Below are positions 16,023 through 25,533 of a stretch of DNA of 64,000 bases, piece by piece (positions within the stretch are counted from its first letter, which is position 1; each line of letters starts with the position of its first letter). Source of the DNA: Bacillota bacterium (GTDB lineage: Bacteria > Bacillota > Clostridia > Christensenellales > Aristaeellaceae); contig JAEYOV010000076.1 in the NCBI GenBank assembly GCA_023411395.1, positions 225,709 through 289,708 of the forward strand. Direction: 5' to 3'. The notes beneath the pieces were generated by a model that made no database searches, was not told where the DNA came from, and worked only from the letters and a program-made list of their open reading frames with translations. The position numbers were made by a program, and so were the translations under genes.

Positions 16023-17468
16023 ATGAAGAAACTGGTTGCCTTGCTCCTGACGGTTGCGATGATGCTCACCATGGCATCCTTCGCCGCCGCGGAAGAACCC
16101 GTGGAACTCATTTGGTGGATGGGCACGACCGCCGATGCCCCCATTGATCAGGCGATGGTCGAGGAACAGCTCAACGCCATCACCAGGGAAAAGCTGGGCA
16201 TCACCGTCAAGTGCGTGTACATGACGAATGCGGAAATCGGCCTGGCCATGTCTGCGGGGGAGTACTATGACATGTGCTTCACCTGCGGCTGGTACAACGA
16301 CTTCGCCACCAACGTCTTTGCCGGCCAGTTCCTGGATATCACCGAGCTGGTGAAGGAGACCCCCGCGCTGTGGGAATCCATGCCGGAAATGCTCTGGCAG
16401 GGCTCCTATGTGGGTGACAAGCTCTACGCCGTGCCCGTCATGAAGGACTACGGCATCGAGGTGTTCTTCCTCGTCGACATCGACTACTTTGCCACGCAGA
16501 AGGGCATGGAGATCCCCAAGACCATGTCGTTCAACGACATCGAACCCTACCTGGCCGCCTACAAGGCCGACTTCCCCGACCAGTACCCCCTGATCCTGAG
16601 TAAGGGCGGCATCACCTCCTGGGCAAACTTCATTGACTGGATCTCCGAGGATGCGCAAATCGCCCTTTCCTACGGCGACATCGGCACAGAGGCGGAAGGC
16701 ACCGTACACCTGGCCTATGAACTGCCCGAGTTCGTCGACCGCATCAAGACCATCCGAAGCTGGTATGAAAAGGGCTACATCAATCCCGACGCCGCGGTCA
16801 TCGAATCCATCGGCCGCGCGGCTGCCGGTGTGATTCAGTCCGGCCAGGCCTTCTATGGCGCCGACTCCATCTACTCCAACGCCAGGCAAAAGGCCACCGC
16901 CATCGTCCGCTATGACGGTCCCTTCCTCTCCACCTATTCCCTGCGCGGCGCTCTGACCGCCATCTCCGCGGCCAGCAAGCACCCCAAGGAAGCCTTGAAG
17001 CTCATCGAATATGCCAACACCAACAAGGAATACCGCAACATGATGCGCTACGGCCTGGAGGGCGTCCACTACAATTGGAACACGGACGGCACCGTCTCCA
17101 AGACCCCCCAGGGCGTCACCAATTACTCCCCCTGGGCCTACACCCAGGCCTCCTACTCCTTAAGCGCCGTGGAAGCCTCCGCCTTCCCCTCCGTGCCCGC
17201 CGACCCCAATATGTGGCAGGTGATCTGGGATGGCTACAAGGATGCCGTTACGAGCGCAGGCCTGGGCTTCGCCTTCGACTTTAACCCCGTGGCCAACGAA
17301 GTCAACGCCGCCAAGGCCATCAAGGAAATGTACTGGGCAGAGCTGATCACCGGCACCTCCGATCCCGAGGTAATCATTCCCCAGATCATTGAGGAACTGG
17401 AAGGCGTGGGCATCCGCGATGTCATCGCCGAAGCGCAACGGCAGTTGGATGCATTCCTGGGCAAGTAA
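16023..17468 (+). CDS. Extracellular solute-binding protein, LplA type (candidate muropeptide/MurNAc binder)
   Basis: The 481-residue binding protein of a CUT1 importer starts with a signal peptide (residues 1-23, cleavage after SFAAA) and has no lipobox cysteine. The mature part opens EPVELIWWMGTT and ends with the helix-rich tail IIPQIIEELEGVGIRDVIAE found in LplA-like proteins. It lies 60 bases after the permease pair and is followed by a strong terminator, which closes the operon that begins with namZ. Cargo is inferred from the operon: peptidoglycan disaccharides or muropeptides, since all the degradative enzymes are cytosolic. Confidence 0.88.
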   Translation: MKKLVALLLTVAMMLTMASFAAAEEPVELIWWMGTTADAPIDQAMVEEQLNAITREKLGITVKCVYMTNAEIGLAMSAGEYYDMCFTCGWYNDFATNVFAGQFLDITELVKETPALWESMPEMLWQGSYVGDKLYAVPVMKDYGIEVFFLVDIDYFATQKGMEIPKTMSFNDIEPYLAAYKADFPDQYPLILSKGGITSWANFIDWISEDAQIALSYGDIGTEAEGTVHLAYELPEFVDRIKTIRSWYEKGYINPDAAVIESIGRAAAGVIQSGQAFYGADSIYSNARQKATAIVRYDGPFLSTYSLRGALTAISAASKHPKEALKLIEYANTNKEYRNMMRYGLEGVHYNWNTDGTVSKTPQGVTNYSPWAYTQASYSLSAVEASAFPSVPADPNMWQVIWDGYKDAVTSAGLGFAFDFNPVANEVNAAKAIKEMYWAELITGTSDPEVIIPQIIEELEGVGIRDVIAEAQRQLDAFLGK

Positions 17469-17491
17469 TAGCCAAAACAGACTTAATACTG

Positions 17492-17535
17492 CAAGGCGCC
17501 CCTGCTCCCATGAGCAGAGGCGCCTTGTTTTATTG
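17492..17535 (+). terminator. Rho-independent terminator of the namZ-importer operon
   Basis: CAAGGCGCC (17492-17500) pairs with GGCGCCTTG (17519-17527), with an inner CTGCTC/GAGCAG stem and CCAT loop. TTTTATT follows. It separates the operon from the convergent VWA gene. Confidence 0.88.
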
Positions 17536-17567
17536 TGGTGCCTTGAAAATGGATACATGATAAGGCG

Positions 17568-20291
17568 TTACAAATGTTTCTTTTGTTCCCGCGCCTTCAG
17601 GATACTGTCCGCCATATCGGAAACAGAAACGGCAGCCTGGGCGTTTTTGCTTTTTCGATGCTTTGTAACGGCGGGGCGAAGCGCCTTTTCCCGACTTTTT
17701 GCGATAGAAGCCTCCGCCTTCTCCTTTGCTATGCCAAATACCTTGATAAGCATCCGGTCCAGGGCGAGCCTGCGCAGCGCGATATCCATTAAAAGCAGCG
17801 CAAGCGCCGCCCAGAGCAGCGCCGGGCGGAGCATGTGCCTGCTTTGCGCCTCCAGACCCCGGGCGGCAAACATTTCTTTGGGATCGGTAACGGTCCTGCC
17901 CCCCGTCGCTTCCGCAAGGCGCGTAAGCTCATCCGTCCCGTTCCGCCGGCGGATGTCGTATTCCTCCGAATACGAGACGACCGCCCCGCCTTCCAACTGG
18001 CGCACCGTTTGTCCATTTTGCCTCTGTTCCGCGCGAATGGCATAGGCCCCCTGTTCCGGGGCATCAAAGCTGCCCTCGTATACTCCCGGCGCGACCTCCG
18101 TCATGGGAACGGCTGCTTCGCTCCCATCCGGCAAAAGCGCATAGGCGGTGGTTTCCATGCTCTCCGTCTCCGCTTCCAAAGGCGCGGTATACGTAACCTT
18201 CGCCAAAGCGCCCTCCACTTCCACATGAAGTTCGCCCTCCTGCCCGCCCTCGGGAAGCACGTGGGCCACCAGGCCGGAAAAAAAGGCCGCCGCCTGTTCC
18301 CAGGCCAAAAATCGTCCGGTCCACGATCCCTTGATATCACTCGTCCAGCACAGCACGCGCCCCGCGCCGTATTTCCACCAGGCAAGCAGCGGGTCGTCCC
18401 TGTCCGAAACCATGGATACGGTGGCCAGCGGTTTTTCCGTGGCAGCCAGGTACCCCGACAACTGGGGAAATGACGCAAAATCGGTTATCGGCGCGGTTTC
18501 GGTGATAACCGGCGTAAACACACGGTTTTGCACATAAGAGCCTGTGACCAGATACGTTTCCTTCGTAAAGATTTTGGGGATATTGTCAAACTCCCCTGCC
18601 GTATAGGCACGGCCACGCCCGATTTCCGCCAAGCGGCTTAACACCTTTACGTTCGCCCCGCTGCCCACGGCGACCGTGGTAAGGGTGATGCCGCTTTGCA
18701 CCATCTGCTGCACAATCAGATCGTACCCGCTGTCCGCCGCGTCGCCGTCGGTGAGGAAGATCACGTGCTTGAGCTTTGCTTCCGCCTTGGTCAAAGCCGT
18801 CAGCGCTTCTGAAAGCGGTGTGTAAAAAGCCGTGCCGCCGCCGGGGCGGATGGTGCCTATGGCCTGTTGAATGGCGGTAATGTCCGCGGCGCTGTTCAGC
18901 GGCACCACCCACTTGGCCGCGTCGTCGAAGGCGATCACGCCCACCTGGTCCCGCCCGGTGAGCACCTCCACAGAGCGCATGGCGGCTTCCTTGGCCACCT
19001 CCAGGCGCGTGGTTCCGAACTGTCCCCCGGTCATGGAGCCGGATTTGTCAATCACCAGCATCAGCGCCAGGGATGGCAGGTCCATTTGGCTGCGCACGTC
19101 GATGGTGACGGGCAGAATCTCCTCCAGCTTGCTCCCCCGGTAGCCCCCCAGGGCATAGCTTTGATCGCCGCCGAAAACCGCCAGGCCCCGTCCCAGAATC
19201 TTCACATAGGCATCGAGTGCCGATAATGCATCGGCGGAAAAAGAATCCGCGTCGGCATTTACAAGCACGGTGGCATCGTACTTGCGCAGCGCCTCCGCAT
19301 TTTGGGGCATGCCGGCGGGAGTGGCAACCTCATGCCGGAAGCTTGCGGCATCCAGGATTTTTTGAAGCTCCCGGCTTTCGCCTTCCATGCCTTCCACAAT
19401 AAGCACGGCTGGCTGGCCCATAACGGCCATATAGGAAGCCATGCGGTTGTTCCGCGCCTGCCGGTCGCCCGCAGCGATAAGCTGGGCCTCGTAGGTCACC
19501 ACCCCGGAGGCTTTGGCCGTGTCCTGGAACACAAAGGTGTTTTCCCCCCGCCTAAGCGTGACCTCCTTTGTGGCCACCGGCTGCCTGTTGGCGTACAGGA
19601 TCAGGGTGCCGCGCCCATCCATGGTGGAATCCATGTTTACAGACACCTGTACAGACTGGCCCTGGTAGGCCTTGGAAGGCAGCGTAAGGCGTGTCACCTG
19701 CGCGTCCGGAGGGAGCGCCCCCGAAAAGGGCATCACATCCACAGCAATCCCCCGCGCATGAAGCAGCGCCGCCTGGGCGGAAGTATCGCCGATCCACCCG
19801 TCGCTTACAAGGATCACCCGCCCCGCCGCGTCCGAGGGAAGCAGCGCCCCCGCCAACTGCAGCGCCATGGCCGCGTCGCTGTGCGTGGGGTCCACGGAGG
19901 TTTCCGCTTGGGTGAATGCGGTCTTCTGCGATAGAGGCGCTTCCACCATGGCATCCCCCCCGAAGGCGATCACGCCGGTGGAAAGGTCCCCCGGCGTGGC
20001 CAGCAGCCCCTGGTTAACGGCAAATTCCATATCGGCCCGCATGGGAAGGGTGGAATCGGAAACGTCCAGAAGCACCCAGGTAGCGGCCTGGTTGGACGCG
20101 GAAAGTACGGAGGGGGCGGCAAGCGCCAAAACGGTAAGAAGGATAACCAGAAACCGCATTCCCAAGACGGCATAGGCCCGCGCGCCGCGCTTGCCCGCGC
20201 CAAAGGCATATTTTTTATACAGGAAGACCGTGAGCCCAAAAAGAACAGGAATCAAAAGCAAGGCCCAGGGAAACACAAACTCAACCTGCAC
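17568..20291 (-). CDS. Membrane protein with two von Willebrand factor A domains
   Basis: This is a 907-residue membrane protein. Two spans lie at the N-terminus (about residues 8-25 and 44-62). A first, degenerate VWA domain follows (LLDVSDSTLPM, about 72-200), and a second VWA has an intact metal site (LVIDKSGSM, near 410, with GGGTAFYTPL and FLTDGDAAD). There is another membrane span near 820 and a basic tail. The part between the VWA domains resembles the glutamine-amidotransferase-like fold seen in BatA-type proteins. The start is GTG, and the first 11 bases overlap the end of the BatA-like gene. It is the last gene of an eight-gene operon; it probably works with the MoxR ATPase as adaptor or clamp at the membrane. 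Function is unproven. Confidence 0.83.
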   Translation of the reverse strand: MQVEFVFPWALLLIPVLFGLTVFLYKKYAFGAGKRGARAYAVLGMRFLVILLTVLALAAPSVLSASNQAATWVLLDVSDSTLPMRADMEFAVNQGLLATPGDLSTGVIAFGGDAMVEAPLSQKTAFTQAETSVDPTHSDAAMALQLAGALLPSDAAGRVILVSDGWIGDTSAQAALLHARGIAVDVMPFSGALPPDAQVTRLTLPSKAYQGQSVQVSVNMDSTMDGRGTLILYANRQPVATKEVTLRRGENTFVFQDTAKASGVVTYEAQLIAAGDRQARNNRMASYMAVMGQPAVLIVEGMEGESRELQKILDAASFRHEVATPAGMPQNAEALRKYDATVLVNADADSFSADALSALDAYVKILGRGLAVFGGDQSYALGGYRGSKLEEILPVTIDVRSQMDLPSLALMLVIDKSGSMTGGQFGTTRLEVAKEAAMRSVEVLTGRDQVGVIAFDDAAKWVVPLNSAADITAIQQAIGTIRPGGGTAFYTPLSEALTALTKAEAKLKHVIFLTDGDAADSGYDLIVQQMVQSGITLTTVAVGSGANVKVLSRLAEIGRGRAYTAGEFDNIPKIFTKETYLVTGSYVQNRVFTPVITETAPITDFASFPQLSGYLAATEKPLATVSMVSDRDDPLLAWWKYGAGRVLCWTSDIKGSWTGRFLAWEQAAAFFSGLVAHVLPEGGQEGELHVEVEGALAKVTYTAPLEAETESMETTAYALLPDGSEAAVPMTEVAPGVYEGSFDAPEQGAYAIRAEQRQNGQTVRQLEGGAVVSYSEEYDIRRRNGTDELTRLAEATGGRTVTDPKEMFAARGLEAQSRHMLRPALLWAALALLLMDIALRRLALDRMLIKVFGIAKEKAEASIAKSREKALRPAVTKHRKSKNAQAAVSVSDMADSILKAREQKKHL

Positions 20292-22080
20292 GGCAGCTCA
20301 CCCGCCATTCCGCCAGCATCAGCGCCAGCATTGCAATGATCAGGAACGTGGTAATCTCCCGGCCATAATCCGTCACGCCCGGCCGCGACTGGTTTTCCCC
20401 CGAGCTTCCCACCACCTGGCGCACGTCGCTTTCCGAAAGGGGCACGTTCACCACAAAAGGCGTTTGTACCGTCACTCCGTTGGTAAGAGTTTGGGAAAGG
20501 GTGTACAGTCCCGCTTCGCCGGTATCGTCAAAGGGCAGCGCTGGAAAGGGAGGCGCCAGGGAAACACTTCCGCCCGAAGGGCTCTGGATCCGGGCCGACG
20601 ATGTCCGCCCGTCCAGGGAAAGGGTGAGCACGTCGCCGCACAGCGCGTCCTCTATGCCGGACAGTACATCCGGCATCAGGTAATTGAGTGCGTGCATCAT
20701 GAAGATGGGAAAATCAACCTGGAGAACCCAATTGCTTTCATGCAGGTCAAAGCCGATGACCACAAACCGTCCGCCGCTTGTTTCACCGGCGGATATGAGC
20801 ACGTCCCCGCCGGAAACAAGCACCGGCTGCCCTCCCGAAAGGGGAACATACTGTTTGAGCGCCACGTTTTGAAAGGAAACATGATCGGCAAACAGTCCTG
20901 CAACCGTGCCGCCTGCCAGATTCAAAGCGGATTCCGGCGGTTTTTTCGCTCCCGGCATCACGCCCAATACTGCCGCCGGGGGCTGAAGGAATAAAAATGA
21001 TCCCGTTTCCGGCAGGGGATCGGGCTGCGCACCGTCATACACAAACAGGCTGCAATCCTGCAAGAAGGGCGCATCCTCTTTGGTCGTGCGGATGATTTCC
21101 ACATCCCCCCGCTGCGCGAGGGCTTTTTCCAGAAAGATGTTGTCTTGGCCGATCAGGGCAATCTTCTTTGGGGACCGCTCCCGCAGCGCCAAATGGCGCA
21201 GGTTGTCGGCCGCCAGGCCGTCGGCCTCCCCGATCTCCGCCTGTATATGCATAGCGCCGGCCGGCACATCAAAACGCACGCTTTGCGTGCCGCCGGCCGG
21301 AAGCGCAACGGTGCGCGCGTCGCACAGCTGTCCGTCGGCATAGCAACGAACGGTCACGCTTGCGTCCGCGCCGTAATTTGCGATCCGGGCCAGCGCTATG
21401 AGGCCATTCTCCCGCCGGGAGGCGGTCAGAGAAAGGATGGCGCGGTTTTGTACGCCTTCCCCCACGGCAACAAGCCGCACGCCTTCCGCCCCGTCCGGGG
21501 AAAAGGTGTCGGAGAAGACGACAACATTCAGGTTTTCGATTTCCCGGCCCATGGCCCGGGCCAGGGAAAGGGCGCCGCCCAGATCGGCCTCCCCGTTTTC
21601 CGCGGTGATCAGGGAAAGCACCCGCGACGCTTCCTGCCTGTCTGCGGAGCGCGACAAAAGGTGCGCCACCTTTTTCCCGGCGGTCAATATGGTCAGCCGG
21701 TCATAAGCGCCCATGCCGTCCACAATCCGCCTGGCCTCCGAAACCGCCTGCGCAATGCGGCTCTGTCCGGAAGATGTTGCCTGCATGCTCATGGAAACGT
21801 CAAATATCATCACCGTCTCCCCGCCCGCTTCCTCACCTTTGAGCATGGGCCGCATGAGGGACAAGGCCAGCAATAGCACAAGCAATAACTGCAAAAACAT
21901 CAACAGGTTTTTTTTCAGGCGCTGAAAGGGCTTGCTGGCCGTTTGGTCCTCCAGCGTCCTGCGCCAAAGGTACGTGCTGGAAACAGGAAACTCCCGGTAT
22001 TCCCTGCGCAGGATATACAATGCCAGAACGGCTAAAAGCCCCGCCAGCGCCCACGATCCCGCCGGATGAAGAAACTGCAT
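20281..22080 (-). CDS. BatA-like VWA membrane protein
   Basis: The 599-residue protein begins MQFLHPAGSWALAGLLAVLALY, the N-terminal membrane element of the BatA/aerotolerance family, has a second span near residues 50-70, a VWA-like domain (MIFDVSMSMQATSSGQ, near residue 90) and a C-terminal span near 580-595. The AAGGAGGG before the ATG at 22080 fixes the start; the frame runs on upstream to 22137 but without such a site. It lies 13 bases after the DUF58 gene and overlaps the next gene. The order MoxR, DUF58, BatA, VWA is a widespread module linked to membrane-protein or metal-centre maturation. Confidence 0.83.
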   Translation of the reverse strand: MQFLHPAGSWALAGLLAVLALYILRREYREFPVSSTYLWRRTLEDQTASKPFQRLKKNLLMFLQLLLVLLLALSLMRPMLKGEEAGGETVMIFDVSMSMQATSSGQSRIAQAVSEARRIVDGMGAYDRLTILTAGKKVAHLLSRSADRQEASRVLSLITAENGEADLGGALSLARAMGREIENLNVVVFSDTFSPDGAEGVRLVAVGEGVQNRAILSLTASRRENGLIALARIANYGADASVTVRCYADGQLCDARTVALPAGGTQSVRFDVPAGAMHIQAEIGEADGLAADNLRHLALRERSPKKIALIGQDNIFLEKALAQRGDVEIIRTTKEDAPFLQDCSLFVYDGAQPDPLPETGSFLFLQPPAAVLGVMPGAKKPPESALNLAGGTVAGLFADHVSFQNVALKQYVPLSGGQPVLVSGGDVLISAGETSGGRFVVIGFDLHESNWVLQVDFPIFMMHALNYLMPDVLSGIEDALCGDVLTLSLDGRTSSARIQSPSGGSVSLAPPFPALPFDDTGEAGLYTLSQTLTNGVTVQTPFVVNVPLSESDVRQVVGSSGENQSRPGVTDYGREITTFLIIAMLALMLAEWRVSCRAG

Positions 22081-22093
22081 GCGTTCCCTCCTT

Positions 22094-22960
22094 TTAAGCG
22101 ATGACGCCGCCGCGCAAAAAATTTCCAAAGGCGTCATGCATCAGATCCATATCCGAACGCAGCAGCACATACGGCATGCCGTGACGGTGGCAGTACGCCC
22201 GTGCGCCGCCTATAAACGATTCCAGGTTTTTATGGTATCTGCGCAAAAGTTCCCCGTTCACCGTCACATCCATGGGTGATCCGCCCTCGGAATCCAAAAG
22301 ACGCAGCGCGCCATTAAGCTCCGGCTCCGTCTCCTCCTTGGAAAGCACCTGCACCAGCACCGCCTGCTGCTTCCTGTACAGCAGGGAGCTTAGCGCGCCC
22401 TCGCTGCCGTCCTCCGAAAACAGGTCGCTGATCAAAACACACATGCCCCGGGAGGATTTAAGCGGGATGCGTGCCACTGCGCGGGAAAGTTGTGTGTTTC
22501 CCGAAGGCCGGATATTTTCCAGAAAGGCCGACGCCTGGATATACCCTTGCCGGCCTGCGTACACCGGGCTTTTAAGTAGCTTGTCCCCATTCAATACGGC
22601 CACGCTGAACCGGTCACCGCCGGTTACCGCCAAGTACGAAAGCATTTGGGCGACCTCCATGGCGAACGCCCACTTGCTCGGTTCGCCAAAGCCCATGGAG
22701 GCGCTGGCATCCAGGATCAGTGTGATATGCATCTCCTGCTCTTCCATGAACAGCTTCAAAAAAAGCCTGTCAAACCTGGCGTAGGCGTTCCAGTCAATGC
22801 GGCGCAGGTCGTCCCCCGGCGCGTATTCCCGAAAATCCGAAAATTCCGCCGAATCCCCCAGCGCCCGGGACCTGCGCACGCCGCCCGCCCCGCCCCGGGT
22901 ATAAGCCTTCATGGCAATGCGCAAGGCATTGAGCCTGTAAAGCATGGTATCGCTCAGCAT
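22094..22960 (-). CDS. DUF58 domain protein of the MoxR module
   Basis: The 288-residue soluble protein contains the DUF58 hallmark REYAPGDDLRRIDWNAYAR (residues 45-63), followed by a VWA-like fold whose metal-site loop reads DASASMGFG. DUF58 proteins are nearly always encoded directly after a MoxR AAA+ ATPase and are thought to be its partner. GAGGAG precedes the ATG, and only 10 bases separate it from the moxR stop codon. Confidence 0.88.
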   Translation of the reverse strand: MLSDTMLYRLNALRIAMKAYTRGGAGGVRRSRALGDSAEFSDFREYAPGDDLRRIDWNAYARFDRLFLKLFMEEQEMHITLILDASASMGFGEPSKWAFAMEVAQMLSYLAVTGGDRFSVAVLNGDKLLKSPVYAGRQGYIQASAFLENIRPSGNTQLSRAVARIPLKSSRGMCVLISDLFSEDGSEGALSSLLYRKQQAVLVQVLSKEETEPELNGALRLLDSEGGSPMDVTVNGELLRRYHKNLESFIGGARAYCHRHGMPYVLLRSDMDLMHDAFGNFLRGGVIA

Positions 22961-22970
22961 TGAAATCTCC

Positions 22971-23960
22971 TCAACCGGCTTTTACTTCATCCATGAGCAG
23001 TTTCAGCATCCCGTCCAACGTGTGGCCTTCCGCCAGGCCCTCGAAGTTCAGCGCCATCCGGTGGCGCAGGCACGCGGGGGCCACCGCCTTCACATCCTCA
23101 AAGGATACGTTGTACCGTCCCATCATCAGCGCGCGCACCCTGGCGGCCATCAGCATTGCCTGGCCGCCCCGGGGGCTTGCCCCGAAGCGCAGGTATTTGC
23201 GGGCGGGTTCCGGGCTGTCAGGAAGCTCAGGATGCGTGGCCAGCACCAGCCGCAGCGCGTAATCCTGCACGGCTTTTGCCACCGGCACCTGCCTGGCCAC
23301 GCCGCGCAGAAGAAGGATGTCTTCGCCGCCGGCCACCGCCTCCGCCTCACTGGGCTCCGCCGTGACCGTCATATCGATGATGCCGTTCAATTCCATAAGA
23401 GAGGGAAAGGGCACCAGGAGCTTGAACAAAAAGCGGTCCAATTGCGCCTCCGGCAATGGATACGTACCCTCCTGCTCGATGGGGTTTTGAGTTGCCAGCA
23501 CAAAATATGGCTCGGGAAGCTTGCGCGTTACGCCGCCCACAGTAACGCTGTGCTCCTGCATCGCCTCCAGCAGGGCAGACTGCGTTTTGGGCGTAGCCCT
23601 GTTGATCTCATCCGCCAGCACGATGGCGGAAAACAGCGGCCCCGGTTGAAAGGAAAAGCTGTTGCCATCCCCGTTTTTCACGATAATGTTGGTGCCGGTG
23701 ATGTCGGCCGGCATCAGATCGGGCGTAAACTGTATGCGGGAAAAGGGCAGGTTCAAAACCCGGCCCAGGGTTTTCACCAGCCGCGTTTTGCCTAGCCCCG
23801 GCACCCCCTCCAGAAGCACATTGCCCCCTGATATGAGCGCCATGAGCAAATGATCCACCACGTCCTTCTGCCCGACGATCTCCCTGCCAATCTGTTCCCG
23901 TATGCGTTCCACCGTTGTATGAAAAGACAATATCTCCTCTTTGCCTGCTGCCACGGTCAT
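22971..23960 (-). CDS. MoxR family AAA+ ATPase
   Basis: The 329-residue AAA+ ATPase has Walker A EGVPGLGKTRL (near residue 55), Walker B VLADEINRA (near 116), the sensor region FVLATQNPIEQEGTYPLPEAQLDRF in two stretches, and the lid domain with RALMMGRYNVSFEDV. MoxR ATPases act as chaperones that remodel protein complexes with DUF58/VWA partners, and both partners are the next genes. AGGAGGG stands upstream of the ATG. Confidence 0.92.
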   Translation of the reverse strand: MTVAAGKEEILSFHTTVERIREQIGREIVGQKDVVDHLLMALISGGNVLLEGVPGLGKTRLVKTLGRVLNLPFSRIQFTPDLMPADITGTNIIVKNGDGNSFSFQPGPLFSAIVLADEINRATPKTQSALLEAMQEHSVTVGGVTRKLPEPYFVLATQNPIEQEGTYPLPEAQLDRFLFKLLVPFPSLMELNGIIDMTVTAEPSEAEAVAGGEDILLLRGVARQVPVAKAVQDYALRLVLATHPELPDSPEPARKYLRFGASPRGGQAMLMAARVRALMMGRYNVSFEDVKAVAPACLRHRMALNFEGLAEGHTLDGMLKLLMDEVKAG

Positions 23961-23973
23961 GGGTTTTCCCTCC

Positions 23974-25533
23974 TCATTCGATCAATGCCTGAAAGTATCC
24001 GTCCACCCACAGCCGCATGCCTTCGGGCAGCGATTCCTGCTGGGCGGCCCTGGACGCCGCCTCCTGGTAAGCGAAAATGACTTCATGGTAAGGCACCTGG
24101 CCGGACGCATCCCCAAGGCCCGGCCCCAATTGAAGCTGCTGGGATTCGCCCTCCCCCACCGCCCCGGCGGCTGCGTGTATGTCATCCGCGCCGCTCAGCC
24201 GGGTGGGGTCATAAATGGTCTCATACTGGCCCAGCTTGTATTCGGGCGGACCCGATCCTTCGCCCATGGAACCGGTCCCCGCCTTGCTCACGCCCGCGTC
24301 CTGGTTGGTGCTTCCCTTGCCGGCGCCGCTGCCCGCGCCCTTAACCATGCCTCCCTGGCCGGCGCCGGTCCCTTGGCCGGTGCCGCTGCCTGTGCCCTGG
24401 CCCGCGCCTGCCGCCAGTCCCCCCGCATTCCCCTGGGAGGCGGAAAGCGTCCCCGCCCGAAGCTGCGCCATCAGGGCACCCAAATCCCCCGAATTTCCCG
24501 AAGCCCCCGGATTCGACCCGGAGCAGGCGCTTTGCATGGCGGAATCCAGCGTGTTCAAAGCGGCATTCAGGCTTTGCGCATCGCCCGCTTTCATAGCATC
24601 GGCGGTTTGGGCGGCGGCCTCCTTCAGCGCACCCTCCGGCAGGACGCTTGATGCCTGCGAAAAGGCTTCGGAGGACATTTCCTGCGCCCCGGATTCCTTC
24701 AGTTGCTCGACGGCCTGGGAGGCCGCCTGGGCATCGCTTTTTGACAAGGCGTCAGACAGGTTTTTCAAGCCGCTTTGGGCAAACGCCTGGGCGGCACTTT
24801 GCCGCATCCTGTCCGAAGCGTTCTTCTGCATATCCTCCAAGGGCTGCTGGGCCTTATCCACGGCCAGATACGCCTGCTGCGGCTCCATGGCGTTTCGCAG
24901 CTCCCTGGCCAGATCCCCCATCAGTTTCCGCAGCGCGTTAAGCTCCTCTTTGGTATAGGCGGAATCCTCCAGCTTCTCGGCTGCCTCCTCCACCGTTTCC
25001 GCCTGGGTGGCCATGGCCTTTTGGAACGCCTCCCGCCGGGCCAGCACGTCAAACTGCGGATTGGGAATCCATATCAGCGCCGCCAGCGTCAAAAGGGCGA
25101 TGGCCCACGCTGCAATCAAAGGATGCTTCTTGGGCCGGAGGGGGACGGCGTCCTTCAGCGCGAGGGTATGCAAGTGGCGGATGGCATCCTCCCGCTGCAA
25201 ATGCGCCATAGGCGTATCCGCTTGAAGCGCAAGCGCGGTTATGGCCCGCTCATGAAGCCCGCCAGCGTCCGCCCGCCGGGCCGCAAGGCCATAGGAAACC
25301 GGCCACAAAAGCCCGATGAGCACGGCCAGTGCAAAAAGCCCCGCCGCCGTTGTCAGCATAAGAAGGAACAGCCCCGGGATGGGAATGAAATAGGATACAG
25401 CCGCCAATACGGCACAGCCGGCAAAGGCCGCTAGCACCCCCAGGGCTCCCCCCTGGACCGCGTGAAAAATGCGCAATCGCTGCTTCACCTTGCGCAATGC
25501 TTGCTTGACGGCGGGATGGACCGATTCCTTCAT
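23974..25533 (-). CDS. Membrane-anchored coiled-coil protein with Gly/Ser/Thr-rich linker, unknown function
   Basis: The 519-residue protein resembles the DUF4175-type proteins found in MoxR/ABC clusters, but I do not recognise it firmly. Two hydrophobic spans lie near residues 30-75 and a third near 135-155. A long, Ala- and Gln-rich helical region (about 165-330) with coiled-coil character follows, then a low-complexity GTGSGTGQGTGAGQGG-type linker (about 355-415) and a conserved-looking C-terminus (YETIYDPTRLSGAD onward). Its start overlaps the preceding permease stop by four bases (ATGA), a sign of translational coupling. Confidence 0.7.
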   Translation of the reverse strand: MKESVHPAVKQALRKVKQRLRIFHAVQGGALGVLAAFAGCAVLAAVSYFIPIPGLFLLMLTTAAGLFALAVLIGLLWPVSYGLAARRADAGGLHERAITALALQADTPMAHLQREDAIRHLHTLALKDAVPLRPKKHPLIAAWAIALLTLAALIWIPNPQFDVLARREAFQKAMATQAETVEEAAEKLEDSAYTKEELNALRKLMGDLARELRNAMEPQQAYLAVDKAQQPLEDMQKNASDRMRQSAAQAFAQSGLKNLSDALSKSDAQAASQAVEQLKESGAQEMSSEAFSQASSVLPEGALKEAAAQTADAMKAGDAQSLNAALNTLDSAMQSACSGSNPGASGNSGDLGALMAQLRAGTLSASQGNAGGLAAGAGQGTGSGTGQGTGAGQGGMVKGAGSGAGKGSTNQDAGVSKAGTGSMGEGSGPPEYKLGQYETIYDPTRLSGADDIHAAAGAVGEGESQQLQLGPGLGDASGQVPYHEVIFAYQEAASRAAQQESLPEGMRLWVDGYFQALIE

